A stretch of DNA of 64,000 nt, from contig JAEZRP010000041.1 of the NCBI GenBank assembly GCA_023444095.1, forward strand, positions 32,126 to 96,125, written 5' to 3'. This document shows, one piece after another, positions 27,407 through 35,606 of the stretch. Each line of letters starts with the position of its first letter. The first letter of the stretch is position 1. This DNA comes from Bacillota bacterium. Lineage in GTDB: Bacteria > Bacillota > Clostridia > Christensenellales > Aristaeellaceae. A model generated the notes under the pieces. That model was not told the DNA's origin. It did not search any database and was given only the letters and a program-made list of their open reading frames with translations. The position numbers and the translations under genes are program-made.

Positions 27407-28387
27407 ATGCTCAGATTTGCGATGATCTCAAAGTGGCATGTACATGCGAAGGGATACGCGGAGTTCGTCCAGAAGCAGGACGACGCGACGATCACGTGCG
27501 TATGGGATGAGGACGCGAAGCGCGGCGCGGCGTGGGCCGACGAGCTTGGCGCGGACTTCGTCGCCGATTACGACGAGCTCCTCGCACGCGAGGACGTAGA
27601 CGCGATCCTCGTGTGCACGCCCACCAACATGCACAGGGAAATCATGATCAAGGCCGCCAACGCGAAAAAGCACATCTTTACCGAGAAAGTGCTCGCCCTG
27701 ACGACCAAAGACGCGGACGAGATCATTGCCGCCATCGAGAAAAACGGCGTCACGTTCTCCATCTGCTTCCCCCACCGCTGCATGCCCAGAAACCTGGTCG
27801 TGAAGCAGCTCATTGACGACGGCATTTTGGGCGATGTGACCGTCATGCGCGTGCGCAACTGCCACAACGGCGCGCTCGCGGGCTGGTTGCCGGACTATTG
27901 GTACGACCCGGAGACGACTGGCGGCGGCGCGATGATGGATCTGGGCGCGCACGGCATGTACCTGTCCCACTGGCTCCTCGGAAACCCGGTGCGCATCCAG
28001 TCCATGTTCAACAACTTCATGCCCGTGCCGGTGGACGACAACGCCATCTGCACGATCGAGTTTGAGAACAAGGCCGTGTCCATCGCGGAGACGAGCCTCG
28101 TCTCCCCCATGACCCCCACCCGGCTTGAGGTTTACGGCACCAAGGGCGTGGTGATGTACGAGAACGACGATGTGAAGTTCCAGAACGAGTTCACCCAGAA
28201 GTACGTCGAGGGCGGCTGGGTCAAGCCCAAGCTCCCGAAGGCGCTCCCTCACCCGATCCGCCAGTTTATCGACGGCGTAGTCTACGGGAAGGAGATCCTG
28301 TTCGGCATCCCCGAGGCCCGCATGCTCACGAGCCTCATGGAGATGGCTTATGTATCAGATAAGGAGCGCAGGGAAGTCAAGTTCTAA
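27407..28387 (+). CDS. Gfo/Idh/MocA-family oxidoreductase
   Basis: NAD(P)-dependent sugar or inositol dehydrogenase-like protein, 326 residues. The N-terminal Rossmann half has the DELLAREDVDAILVCTPTNMH segment and the usual EKP motif in variant form (FTEKVLAL), keeping the catalytic Lys; the C-terminal half has GGGAMMDLGAHGMYLSHWLLG and the gene ends at TAA 28385-28387. A typical Rossmann GxGxxG is poor at the very N-terminus (MISKWHVHAKGY), as in some subfamilies. GGAGG precedes the ATG. Substrate unknown; neighbouring genes suggest carbohydrate metabolism. Confidence 0.9.
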   Translation: MLRFAMISKWHVHAKGYAEFVQKQDDATITCVWDEDAKRGAAWADELGADFVADYDELLAREDVDAILVCTPTNMHREIMIKAANAKKHIFTEKVLALTTKDADEIIAAIEKNGVTFSICFPHRCMPRNLVVKQLIDDGILGDVTVMRVRNCHNGALAGWLPDYWYDPETTGGGAMMDLGAHGMYLSHWLLGNPVRIQSMFNNFMPVPVDDNAICTIEFENKAVSIAETSLVSPMTPTRLEVYGTKGVVMYENDDVKFQNEFTQKYVEGGWVKPKLPKALPHPIRQFIDGVVYGKEILFGIPEARMLTSLMEMAYVSDKERREVKF

Positions 28388-28416
28388 GGCTATCCCGCAC
28401 AAATCCTGCACGCGCA

Positions 28417-28574
28417 GACGAATGCATTTCCGCTATCTCACCCCCGCAGAATTCTTGACGTAGCGCTGCTACGCCGGCGAATTCTGCAAGCGCAATCTGA
28501 CGGAAATTCATCTCGTCGGCACGCGCATGCTCTGCGCGGTATGGGGCGGATGCGCCGATGCGCATTCGCCCCAT
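28417..28574. repeat. Cluster of long intergenic hairpins
   Basis: The 250-base gap 28388-28638 holds nested inverted repeats and no gene. The outer imperfect arms are GACGAATGCATTTCCG (28417-28432) / CGGAAATTCATCTCGTC (28501-28517). An inner 9-bp pair GCAGAATTC (28446-28454) / GAATTCTGC (28479-28487) encloses a 6-bp pair CGTAGC / GCTACG. A separate strong hairpin pairs 28541-28556 with 28559-28574 (ATGGGGCG … CGCCCCAT). The form recalls REP/BIME-like elements; no second copy was noticed in this window. Confidence 0.75.
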
Positions 28575-28638
28575 TCGTCGTTCTGGAGGAAGCACACCTG
28601 GGGGCAGCCGGAAGGGGCATTGGCGCGGATGGATCCGG

Positions 28639-29156
28639 TCAAGAGCATCGTCCCCGAAAGGCTTCCGCCTGAATGCGCGCGAGGGCATGATCAAACCCTG
28701 CGATGTCATCCGTCATGAATTGTCCCGCGATATACAATTCCCTGACTTCCTCAATGGTTGCCCACTTGATTTCGCTCACCTCGTTTTCCGGCAATACGGC
28801 GTTCTCAATCGGAAAATCGAATATCACGGAATAGTCGTCGTATATGCTGTCGTTTTGAAAGACGCGGGAAAAGAGCGTAATGTCCCGGACATCCAGCTTC
28901 AGCCCGATCTCCTCCTCGACTTCGCGTACGCATCCCTGTTCGCTCTTTTCTCCCGCCTGGACGGCGCCGCCGGGATGCCCCCATTTGTTCGGATGAATCC
29001 TCTTTGAGGGCGCTCTCTTCTGGATCAGCATCCTTCCCTGGGAATCAAGGATCCACAGGGACGCGCCGAGGTGATATTCGCCTTCCAGAAATCGTTTCTC
29101 TTCTTCGTTTTTCCCGTCGCAATGCCCCGCTTGTCGTAAACATCCCATTCTTCCAA
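28639..29156 (-). pseudogene. Nudix hydrolase with an N-terminal frameshift
   Basis: The Nudix box GGAVQAGEKSEQGCVREV + EEEIGL is complete in a frame that begins LEGEYHLGASLWI. The family's N-terminal segment is in another frame: from a TTG at 29156 with AGGGAGGG upstream it reads EEWDVYDKRGIATGKTKKRN + DF. One missing T in the TTT run at 29089-29091 (AAA on the plus strand) would join them into one protein of about 172 residues. The ATG at 29148 in the Nudix frame has no ribosome site. Probable role if repaired: isopentenyl-diphosphate-isomerase-like or NDP-X hydrolase. Either recent decay or a one-base sequence error. Confidence 0.8.
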
Positions 29157-29168
29157 CGACTTCCCTCC

Positions 29169-30419
29169 CTACGGCTTGGTCATGAGATAGAGAAGATCGG
29201 AGTTCACCTGCGGCATGAGAAGCGTCGTCCGCCCGCCTTCCGTCACCGCTTCCGGCAAGAGTCGGTGCATCGTCTCCATCTCATATAGGTGGATCTCATA
29301 CTCCTCGAGCGACAGCTTCAAATGCAAATCGCACGCGTGGGGCGCATAGATCGCGATCTTTTCCATATCGGGCGTCGCAGCCATGCGGATCGAGTCGTAC
29401 TTTTCATCCAGTCCATCAAACGGCGCGATCCCGAATAGGTCGTATTGCTCGAAGATCGCCCGCGCGTTCGCCATCTCCCACGCCCCCGGAAACCGGACCG
29501 CGGTGCGCCATTCGAAGGGCATGTTTGAAAACGGCACGCTGGAAAATGCCTGTCCGGTCCGGTGCATGCCCCAGAGTCCGTGCGCACCGTACGTGATTCC
29601 GGCCGATGCCCCGGACAGGAGGCTCTGCCACGCCGCGCGCCTGAGGTCATATGGGCCGAACCGCCCGTCCGCGTTCCCGTGCCCATGGCCGTCGTAGGGT
29701 GGCTCGGAGTTGACGACCGGCTTCTGTCCCGGCTTCGCGAAATACTGAAGCCCAAACAGATAGTTGTTTGAAAGCTCCGCGCCGACGCCGTGCCCGCTCT
29801 GGTAGCTGTAGAAGTCGAGCTTTTTGCACAGTCTGTCCGGCACGTCCGCGTGCGGGGTCAGATGCAGCGTCAAAAGCGCCTCGGGATCGACCGCGCGTAC
29901 GGCGTCGATCGCGGCGTCGTAGAAATCGACCACGCGCTCCGTTTCAAAAGCGGTGTCCCCGGAGATCGAATAGATCGGCGCATAGGGCCGGAATCGCCGC
30001 GCCACATAGGCGGCAAAGCGCGCGCCCTCTTCCCGCGTCATCGGCTTCCCGCCGCGGCTGCCCCACGAGTCGGGCACGTAATCCACCCATAAGAGGTGGA
30101 TGCAGGGGGTGAATCCGTATTGGTTCGCCAGCGCGAGCATTTCGCACGCCCGGTCGAAGTACGCCTCGTTCGGTTCCCCATAGCCACCCGGCCCGAACGC
30201 GGGCAGCGCGCTTTCGTCGCGGCTGTCGTCGTGCACGACCCGCAGCGCGCTGATCTGGAGCACGTTGAAGCGCTGCATGCGCCTGAGCCGCAGAATTTCC
30301 TCCCACTCGGGGAGCGTCAGCTTCGAAAACGCCATCCAGAGCGTGTCCGCCAGATAGAAAAAGTTCGCGCCGTCCCGCGTGAACGCGCGCTTCTGATGAT
30401 CGATTTGCAACCTGTCCAT
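29169..30419 (-). CDS. Apiosidase-like/DUF4038-type glycoside hydrolase
   Basis: Predicted TIM-barrel glycosidase of about 416 residues, lacking a signal peptide. It begins MDRLQIDHQKRAFTRDGANFFYLADTLW, the typical opening of DUF4038 proteins (a strand, then a W in an active-site loop). Further barrel markers are FNVLQISALRVVHDD, CIHLLWVDYVPDSWG, YSISGDTAFE and the acidic residue in VVNSEPPYDGHGHG, followed by AWQSLLSGASAGITYGAHG. The ATG at 30419 has an AAGGGGA site. It follows the pheST operon terminator, so it is likely separately transcribed. Exact substrate (a plant side chain sugar) is inference. Confidence 0.75.
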   Translation of the reverse strand: MDRLQIDHQKRAFTRDGANFFYLADTLWMAFSKLTLPEWEEILRLRRMQRFNVLQISALRVVHDDSRDESALPAFGPGGYGEPNEAYFDRACEMLALANQYGFTPCIHLLWVDYVPDSWGSRGGKPMTREEGARFAAYVARRFRPYAPIYSISGDTAFETERVVDFYDAAIDAVRAVDPEALLTLHLTPHADVPDRLCKKLDFYSYQSGHGVGAELSNNYLFGLQYFAKPGQKPVVNSEPPYDGHGHGNADGRFGPYDLRRAAWQSLLSGASAGITYGAHGLWGMHRTGQAFSSVPFSNMPFEWRTAVRFPGAWEMANARAIFEQYDLFGIAPFDGLDEKYDSIRMAATPDMEKIAIYAPHACDLHLKLSLEEYEIHLYEMETMHRLLPEAVTEGGRTTLLMPQVNSDLLYLMTKP

Positions 30420-30466
30420 ATTGTTCCATCCCCTTCCTGTGCAGGTATGGTAACACATTCCGATGG

Positions 30467-30501
30467 AAAAGAAAAGACGGAACCCCGCATGGGGCTCCGT
30501 C
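30467..30501 (-). terminator. Intrinsic terminator of pheST
   Basis: Read leftwards, GACGGAGCCCC pairs with GGGGTTCCGTC (11 bp, ATGC loop; 30476-30501), followed by TTTTCTTTT (complement of 30467-30475). Confidence 0.9.
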
Positions 30502-30592
30502 CAACCGATCTGCGCGACGCCGTGGGGCAAAGCCTCAGGCGCCGTCCCATAGAGGGACTCGCACCAGCCTCTGCGCGAGGGGGACTGGGGAG

Positions 30593-32983
30593 CTACTTCC
30601 GTATCTCCGCCCCGAACTCCTTCTCGACGGCCTTCAGCACCTTCTCCATGGCGCTTCCGATCTCCGCGTCCGTGAGCGTCCGATCCGCCGCGCGGAACGT
30701 GATCGCGTACGCAAGCGACTTTTTACCCTCGCCCAGCCTCGCATCGCGGTAGACGTCGAACAGCGTCACATCCTCCAGAATTTTGCCGCCCGCCCTGCGA
30801 ATGGATTCGAGGATCGTTCCGGCCCCCGCCGTTTCCGCGACGACGACTGCGAGGTCGCGGCTCACCGCCGGGTACTTCGGCAGTTCCCGGATCCCGTAGA
30901 TCGGAACCTCGAGCTCCATGAGCGCCTCGAGATCGACCTCCGCGACGTACGCGCGCACGTCGTCCAGACCGAAGCGCGCGGCAACATCCGGATGGATTTC
31001 ACCCATCTGCGCAATTTTCACGTTATTTGCGGAAAGCGTCGCCTTGCGGCCCGGATGGTAATACCCATCGCCCGTCGCCGCGATCTCCGCCCTCACGCCG
31101 AACGCGCCGAGCAGCCACTCGACGGGATTTTTGACCGCGTAGAAATCACAGTCCTCCCCGTACATGCCGAGGCACAATGTCAGCTTCTCCTCCGGCAGCT
31201 TGCCCTCGACGGTCGGCTTAAACGCGCGCGATAGCTCGAACAGCTTTCCCGCGCTGACGCCGCGGTTGACGTTCCCGGAGATCACATCGAGCATTGTGGG
31301 AACCAAAGTCGTTCGCATGACGGAGGTGTCCTCGCCCAGAGGATTCATGATCCGGATGGGCTTTGTCCGCCAGTCGTCCGCGGGCAGGTCAAGCTTCTCG
31401 ATCCACTTGGGCGTGACGAACGAGTAGTCGAGCGTCTCATAAAACCCCATGGCCGCGACTGCGCTCCGCACCCGGTCGATGAAGATCTGGGCCGCGCTGC
31501 GCTTTCCGGGCATCGTGACGGCGTTCATGAGCGTCGAGGGGATGTGCTCATATCCGTAGATCCGGAGAACTTCCTCCGCGATGTCGGCTTCCGACTCGAT
31601 GTCCCCGCGCCACACCGGAGGCACGCAGACGACATGGTCCCCCGAGAGTTCCGTCTCGATGTAGAGTTTTGAAAGGATATCCTCCATGGCGTCGCCGGGA
31701 ATCTCGACGCCAGTGAGCGCGCAAATCCGCTTCACGCTCGCTTCGACGGGTAAAATCTCCTTCGGCGCGGGATAGCTGTCGTATGCGCCGGGTACGACCT
31801 TGCCGCATTCGAGCATGTTGACCAGCATGCACGCCCGATCAAGCGCGTCCATCGCCGTCGCGGGGCACACGCCCTTCTCAAACCGCCCGGACGCCTCCGT
31901 TCGGATGCCGAGTTTTCTCGAGGTGAGCCGGTTGTTCGTCCGGTCGAACGCCGCGCACTCGAACAGCACGCTCGCCGTGTTCTCTGCGATCTCGCTCTCC
32001 TCGCCACCCATGATGCCCGCGAGCCCTGTCGCGCGCTCCCGGTCGGCGATGACGAGCATATTCTCGTCGAGCGTGTACTTCTTTCCGTCGAGCGTCGTCA
32101 GTTCCTCGCCCGGATGCGCCTTGCGCACTACGATGGAATGCTCGCGCACCTTCGAGAGATCAAACGCGTGCATGGGATGTCCCGTCTCGAGCATCACGTA
32201 ATTTGTGATGTCGACGACGTTGTTGATGGGTCGCACGCCCGCGCCGTACAGGTACTCGCGCAGCCACTTGGGGGAGGGCGCGATCTTCACGTCAGCGATG
32301 ACCCGCGCGCAGTAGCGCGGACAGGCCTGCGCATCCAGCACCTCGACGGACGCGTAATCGGAGAATCTCCCCGCGCCGTCCTCAACGACGGTAATTTCCG
32401 GCATCACGCAGTACTCATTCAGCGCCGCCGCGCTCTCTCGCGCGATGCCCCACACGCTCAGGCAGTCCGGGCGGTTCGCGAGGATCTCGTAGTCGATTAT
32501 CGTGTCGCCGAGCCCGAATTCCACTTTTACATCCGTCCCGAGCGGCGTTTCACCCGAAAGCTCCATGATTCCTGCGTCGCCGATGTGCGGATACAGATCC
32601 GCAGGCACCTCGAGCTCCGGCCCGGAGCAAAGCATGCCGCAGGATTCGACGCCGCGGATCTTACCCTTCTTGATCTTTCCGCCGGGAAGCCGCGCGCCGT
32701 CGAGCGCGACCGCGACGCAAATGCCCGCCCGCGCGTTCGGCGCGCCGCATACGATCTGCAGATTCTCCGCGCCGCCTACGTCCACCATGCAGATGTGCAG
32801 ATGATCGGAGTTCGGGTGATCCTCGCATGCGACGATCTTCCCGACGACGACGCCCTCGAATTGCGCGCCCGTCTCCTCCCAACCCTCGACGGCGGTGCCC
32901 GTCCAGATCATGCGGTCGGCGTACTTTGCCGCGTCGAGCTTCACGTCGACGTATTCCCTGAGCCACTTCATCGGTATCTTCAT
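30593..32983 (-). CDS. pheT: Phenylalanyl-tRNA synthetase beta subunit
   Basis: Large subunit of the heterotetrameric PheRS; 796 residues, standard. Visible domains: N-terminal (MKIPMKWLREYVDVKLDA), the EMAP/OB-fold tRNA-binding domain (GVVVGKIVACEDHPNSDHLH, IVCGAPN), the B3/B4 editing region (GHPMHAFD, NNRLTSRKLGIRTEASGRFEKG), B5, the catalytic-like core (ETLDYSFVTPKWIEKL) and the C-terminal anticodon-binding ferredoxin fold (PKYPAVSRDLAVVV). It starts 13 nt after pheS ends. It is governed by the T-box leader upstream of pheS. Confidence 0.98.
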   Translation of the reverse strand: MKIPMKWLREYVDVKLDAAKYADRMIWTGTAVEGWEETGAQFEGVVVGKIVACEDHPNSDHLHICMVDVGGAENLQIVCGAPNARAGICVAVALDGARLPGGKIKKGKIRGVESCGMLCSGPELEVPADLYPHIGDAGIMELSGETPLGTDVKVEFGLGDTIIDYEILANRPDCLSVWGIARESAAALNEYCVMPEITVVEDGAGRFSDYASVEVLDAQACPRYCARVIADVKIAPSPKWLREYLYGAGVRPINNVVDITNYVMLETGHPMHAFDLSKVREHSIVVRKAHPGEELTTLDGKKYTLDENMLVIADRERATGLAGIMGGEESEIAENTASVLFECAAFDRTNNRLTSRKLGIRTEASGRFEKGVCPATAMDALDRACMLVNMLECGKVVPGAYDSYPAPKEILPVEASVKRICALTGVEIPGDAMEDILSKLYIETELSGDHVVCVPPVWRGDIESEADIAEEVLRIYGYEHIPSTLMNAVTMPGKRSAAQIFIDRVRSAVAAMGFYETLDYSFVTPKWIEKLDLPADDWRTKPIRIMNPLGEDTSVMRTTLVPTMLDVISGNVNRGVSAGKLFELSRAFKPTVEGKLPEEKLTLCLGMYGEDCDFYAVKNPVEWLLGAFGVRAEIAATGDGYYHPGRKATLSANNVKIAQMGEIHPDVAARFGLDDVRAYVAEVDLEALMELEVPIYGIRELPKYPAVSRDLAVVVAETAGAGTILESIRRAGGKILEDVTLFDVYRDARLGEGKKSLAYAITFRAADRTLTDAEIGSAMEKVLKAVEKEFGAEIRK

Positions 32984-32996
32984 ATCCTATCACCCC

Positions 32997-34019
32997 TTAC
33001 CGGAACTGCGAGAGATATCTGAGGTCGTTTTCATACATGATGCGCATGTTCGGAATGTTGTACTTGAGCTGTGCGATGCGGTCGATGCCCATGCCGAACG
33101 CGAAGCCGGTATATTTTTTGGAGTTGATCCCGGACATCTCGAGCACCTTGGGATTGACCATTCCCGCGCCGAGCACCTCGATCCAGCCCGTGCCCTTGCA
33201 CATCCGACAGCCTTTGCCGCCGCAACTTGCGCACGTCAGGTCGACCTCGGTCGAAGGCTCCGTGAACGGGAAGAACGACGGCCGGAACCTGGTCGTGATC
33301 CCCTCGCGGAACATCGCGCGCGCGAACTCGTCGAGCGTCCCCTTGAGATCGCCCATCGAAATGCCCTCGTCAATCACGAGCCCCTCCATCTGGTGGAACA
33401 CCGGCGAATGGGTCAGATCGGCCTCGTCCGCGCGATACACCCGCCCAGGACAGATCACGCGGATCGGCGGCTGCCTGGTCGTCATGACGCGTGCCTGCAC
33501 GGGAGATGTGTGAGTGCGCAGGACGATATTCTCGTCCACGTAGAACGTGTCCTGCATGTCGCGCGCCGGGTGGTTCTTCGGCAGGTTCAACAGCTCGAAG
33601 TTGTAGTGATCGTACTCGACCTCCGGCCCCTCCACCACCTCGTAGCCCATGCCGACGAAGATGTCGATCATCTTCCCGAGCGCCATGTTCACCGGGTTGA
33701 TCGCGCCAGTCACGCGCGCCGGTCCGGGTATCGTGACGTCGACTGCCTCCCGCGCGAGCCGCGCTTCCTTCTCCGCCGCCGCGAGCAAATCCATGCGTGC
33801 GGAAAGCGCCGCCTCAATCGCCTCGCGCGCGTCGTTCACCATCTGTCCTACCTTTGGCCGCTCCTCCGGCGCGAGCTTGCCCATGCCGCGCAGAAGCGCC
33901 GTCAACTCGCCCTTCTTGCCCAGCACGCGGACGCGGATCTCCTCGAGCTTCGCGCTCGCCTCCGCCGCCTCGATCTCCCGCAGCGCGCTGCCCTGAATCT
34001 CCCGCAGCATTTCCTCCAT
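32997..34019 (-). CDS. pheS: Phenylalanyl-tRNA synthetase alpha subunit
   Basis: Catalytic subunit of PheRS, 340 residues. N-terminal coiled coil (REIQGSALREIEAAEASAKL), class II motifs: motif 2 region NEL-type replaced here by HPARDMQDTFYV, the TSPVQARVM loop, FHQMEGLVIDEGISMGDLKG, RFRPSFFPFTEPSTEVD and motif 3 FAFGMGIDRIAQLKY. A Cys cluster (TCASCGGKGCRMCKGTGWIE) typical of the bacterial alpha subunit is seen. The ATG at 34019 has AAGGAGGG seven bases upstream. The first gene after the T-box terminator. Confidence 0.98.
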   Translation of the reverse strand: MEEMLREIQGSALREIEAAEASAKLEEIRVRVLGKKGELTALLRGMGKLAPEERPKVGQMVNDAREAIEAALSARMDLLAAAEKEARLAREAVDVTIPGPARVTGAINPVNMALGKMIDIFVGMGYEVVEGPEVEYDHYNFELLNLPKNHPARDMQDTFYVDENIVLRTHTSPVQARVMTTRQPPIRVICPGRVYRADEADLTHSPVFHQMEGLVIDEGISMGDLKGTLDEFARAMFREGITTRFRPSFFPFTEPSTEVDLTCASCGGKGCRMCKGTGWIEVLGAGMVNPKVLEMSGINSKKYTGFAFGMGIDRIAQLKYNIPNMRIMYENDLRYLSQFR

Positions 34020-34036
34020 ACGAAACCCTCCTTGTG

Positions 34037-34314
34037 AAAAAAAGAAGCTCCGCCCACGCAAAGGGGCGAAGCAATGCTCGCGATACCACCCAGATTCGTC
34101 AGGCGGAAAACCGCCAAACCTCCGTATCCGATAACGTGGATAAGTCCGTTTCCGCTTACAACGAAAGCTTCAGCGGAAAGGCTCGGGAGTGAACTTCACG
34201 CCGCCTCGCGCCCACCGCGCTCACAGCCAAGATGCCGAAATCGGCATACCAGACGCGGATTCTCTGCGGGACGCCCTTCGGCGCTACTCTCTCCGTCATC
34301 GCGGATCTGATTTG
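34037..34314 (-). ncRNA. T-box leader (tRNA-Phe sensing) upstream of pheST
   Basis: Read leftwards. The T-box core is CTGGGTGGTATCGCG (complement of 34079-34093). The Stem I AGTA motif lies near its start (AGAGAGTAGCGCC), and the proposed specifier codon TTC (Phe) is the complement of 34191-34193, in GTGAAG-TTC-ACTCC. The leader closes with a terminator (9-bp GCTTCGCCC / GGGCGGAGC, 34047-34072) and a T-run (complement of 34037-34043) just before the pheS ribosome site. Confidence 0.93.
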
Positions 34315-34320
34315 CATCAA

Positions 34321-34349
34321 AGTATAGCACGCCAAGGCAAAAGATGCAA
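34321..34349 (-). promoter_or_regulatory. Promoter of the pheST T-box transcript
   Basis: Read leftwards: TTGCAT (complement of 34344-34349), 17-base spacer, TATACT (complement of 34321-34326). Confidence 0.83.
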
Positions 34350-34364
34350 TCCGCGCGCGATCTT

Positions 34365-34658
34365 TTAACCTTTGAGCTCGTAATCGCAGGAAACCGACCC
34401 GCTGCGGGCCTCGTGCATCCCCGCCTTTACGGGCAGATGCGCCGGATGGGTCAGGTATGCCCTGTAGGCGTCCCAGCTTTCGAAGGAGGTGATGAGCGCG
34501 AGGTCGTACGAGCGCTCGGAGCCGAGCTCGTCCCCGCCCGCCTCCACCTCGACGAGCCCCGGAATCTTACCCTTCATGCCGTAAAACGCCTCGACGAGCG
34601 CGGGAATTTTCGCCTTGTATTCATCCTTGATCGTGTAGAGAACCACATGTCTGATCAT
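34365..34658 (-). CDS. Dabb-family (stress-responsive A/B barrel) protein
   Basis: 97 residues forming one dimeric alpha/beta-barrel domain: MIRHVVLYTIKDEYKAKI opening strand with conserved His, YDLALITSFESWDAYRAYL and HPAHLPV near the C-terminus. Members bind or transform small hydrophobic molecules, or have no known reaction. It follows the toroid-protein gene by 6 nt, so the two share a message. Its 3' end reaches into the region of the pheS promoter, only 16 bases away. Confidence 0.88.
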   Translation of the reverse strand: MIRHVVLYTIKDEYKAKIPALVEAFYGMKGKIPGLVEVEAGGDELGSERSYDLALITSFESWDAYRAYLTHPAHLPVKAGMHEARSGSVSCDYELKG

Positions 34659-34664
34659 CGTTTG

Positions 34665-35498
34665 TTATCCCTTCCTCATGTTGTCAAGTATCTCGCCATA
34701 GCGCCTCGTCGCGGGTTCGCTCGGCGCGCCTTTTCTGCAAAAGGAGAGCTTGGCGAGTTTCGGCACGACGCGCTCGACGACAATCAACCCGTCCCGCGTC
34801 TTCCCCGCAAGGGCGCCGAGCGCCTCCAGGAACCGCGCGTCCCGCCGCGCCCGCGCGTAAAAGGAGAGCACGTAGACATAAACGAAGAGGTTGTAATTGC
34901 GAAACGGGTATTCGAGCTGCATGAACAGCGTGCCGATCCCGTAGTGGCAGGGGCCGATGGGCGATCGGATCGTCCAGTGCGAGAGCAGAAAGTCCACCGC
35001 GGCGTCAAGTTCCCGTTCGCAATGAGATGCGCTGTACCGGAAGGCATTCAGGGCGACGAGCGTTGGGAGCGGGTTTGAGCACGCCGTCTCCGGGCCGCGT
35101 CCAAAGCTGAATTTGTTGCAGCGCCAGCCGCCGTCCGTATGGCGGGTCTCCATGAGATGTCGAAACGTGGTCTGAATCCGCCCGTCGGCGGCGTAGCCCA
35201 AACGGCAGAGCGCTTCCGCGGCGTGGATGGTCTGGCACGGATAGATCGCGCCCTTTGGGTACACGCGAAACCGGCCGTCCGCCTGCCATGTGCTGAAGAT
35301 CAGAGCGGCGACGTCCTTCAGAATCGGCTCGTCCGGCGGCATCCCCAGCTCCAGAAGAAGGAGCGCGCTCTCAAGGGTCGAGAAGGGCGCGCCCACGATG
35401 AGGCGCTTGTCAGGCGTTGCCCACAAATCGCCCCCGTTGTCTTGCCTGTGCGACAGAATCTCATCGACATCCGCCGCGTACGCCGCATCGACGGCCAT
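34665..35498 (-). CDS. Alpha/alpha-toroid protein (prenyltransferase/squalene-cyclase-like repeats)
   Basis: 277 residues made of tandem helical pairs of the terpenoid-cyclase/prenyltransferase beta type: DGRFRVYPKGAIYPCQTIHA, TRHTDGGWRCNKFSFGRG, PLPTLVALNAFRYSA and PIGPCHYGIGTLFMQLEYPF. The DGGW-type turn fits the fold, but no catalytic DxDD or zinc triad is evident, so a cyclase role is unlikely. The ATG at 35498 has GGGAGGTG upstream; longer frames have none. A TATAAT (complement of 35527-35532) lies about 30 bases upstream. Function unknown. Confidence 0.7.
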   Translation of the reverse strand: MAVDAAYAADVDEILSHRQDNGGDLWATPDKRLIVGAPFSTLESALLLLELGMPPDEPILKDVAALIFSTWQADGRFRVYPKGAIYPCQTIHAAEALCRLGYAADGRIQTTFRHLMETRHTDGGWRCNKFSFGRGPETACSNPLPTLVALNAFRYSASHCERELDAAVDFLLSHWTIRSPIGPCHYGIGTLFMQLEYPFRNYNLFVYVYVLSFYARARRDARFLEALGALAGKTRDGLIVVERVVPKLAKLSFCRKGAPSEPATRRYGEILDNMRKG

Positions 35499-35526
35499 TC
35501 GCCCCACCTCCCTGAAACGCATGTCC

Positions 35527-35555
35527 ATTATAGCACAAGCTACTTGAAAAGCGAA
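35527..35555 (-). promoter_or_regulatory. Promoter of the toroid-Dabb operon
   Basis: TATAAT (complement of 35527-35532) with a weak -35 TTCGCT (complement of 35550-35555) at 17 bases. It overlaps the -35 box of the divergent promoter. Confidence 0.6.
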
Positions 35556-35573
35556 CCCCTTCCTCTGTATAAT
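35544..35573 (+). promoter_or_regulatory. Promoter of the barrel-protein operon
   Basis: TTGAAA (35544-35549), 18-base spacer, TATAAT (35568-35573); the ATG at 35607 follows AAAGGGGTG. Confidence 0.8.
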
Positions 35574-35606
35574 GGTGAAGGAGAAACCACAAAGGGGTGA
35601 TCCCAA

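Noticed and set aside
28388..28638. CRISPR array
   Set aside because: Repeats are inverted hairpins, not regularly spaced direct repeats; no cas gene nearby.
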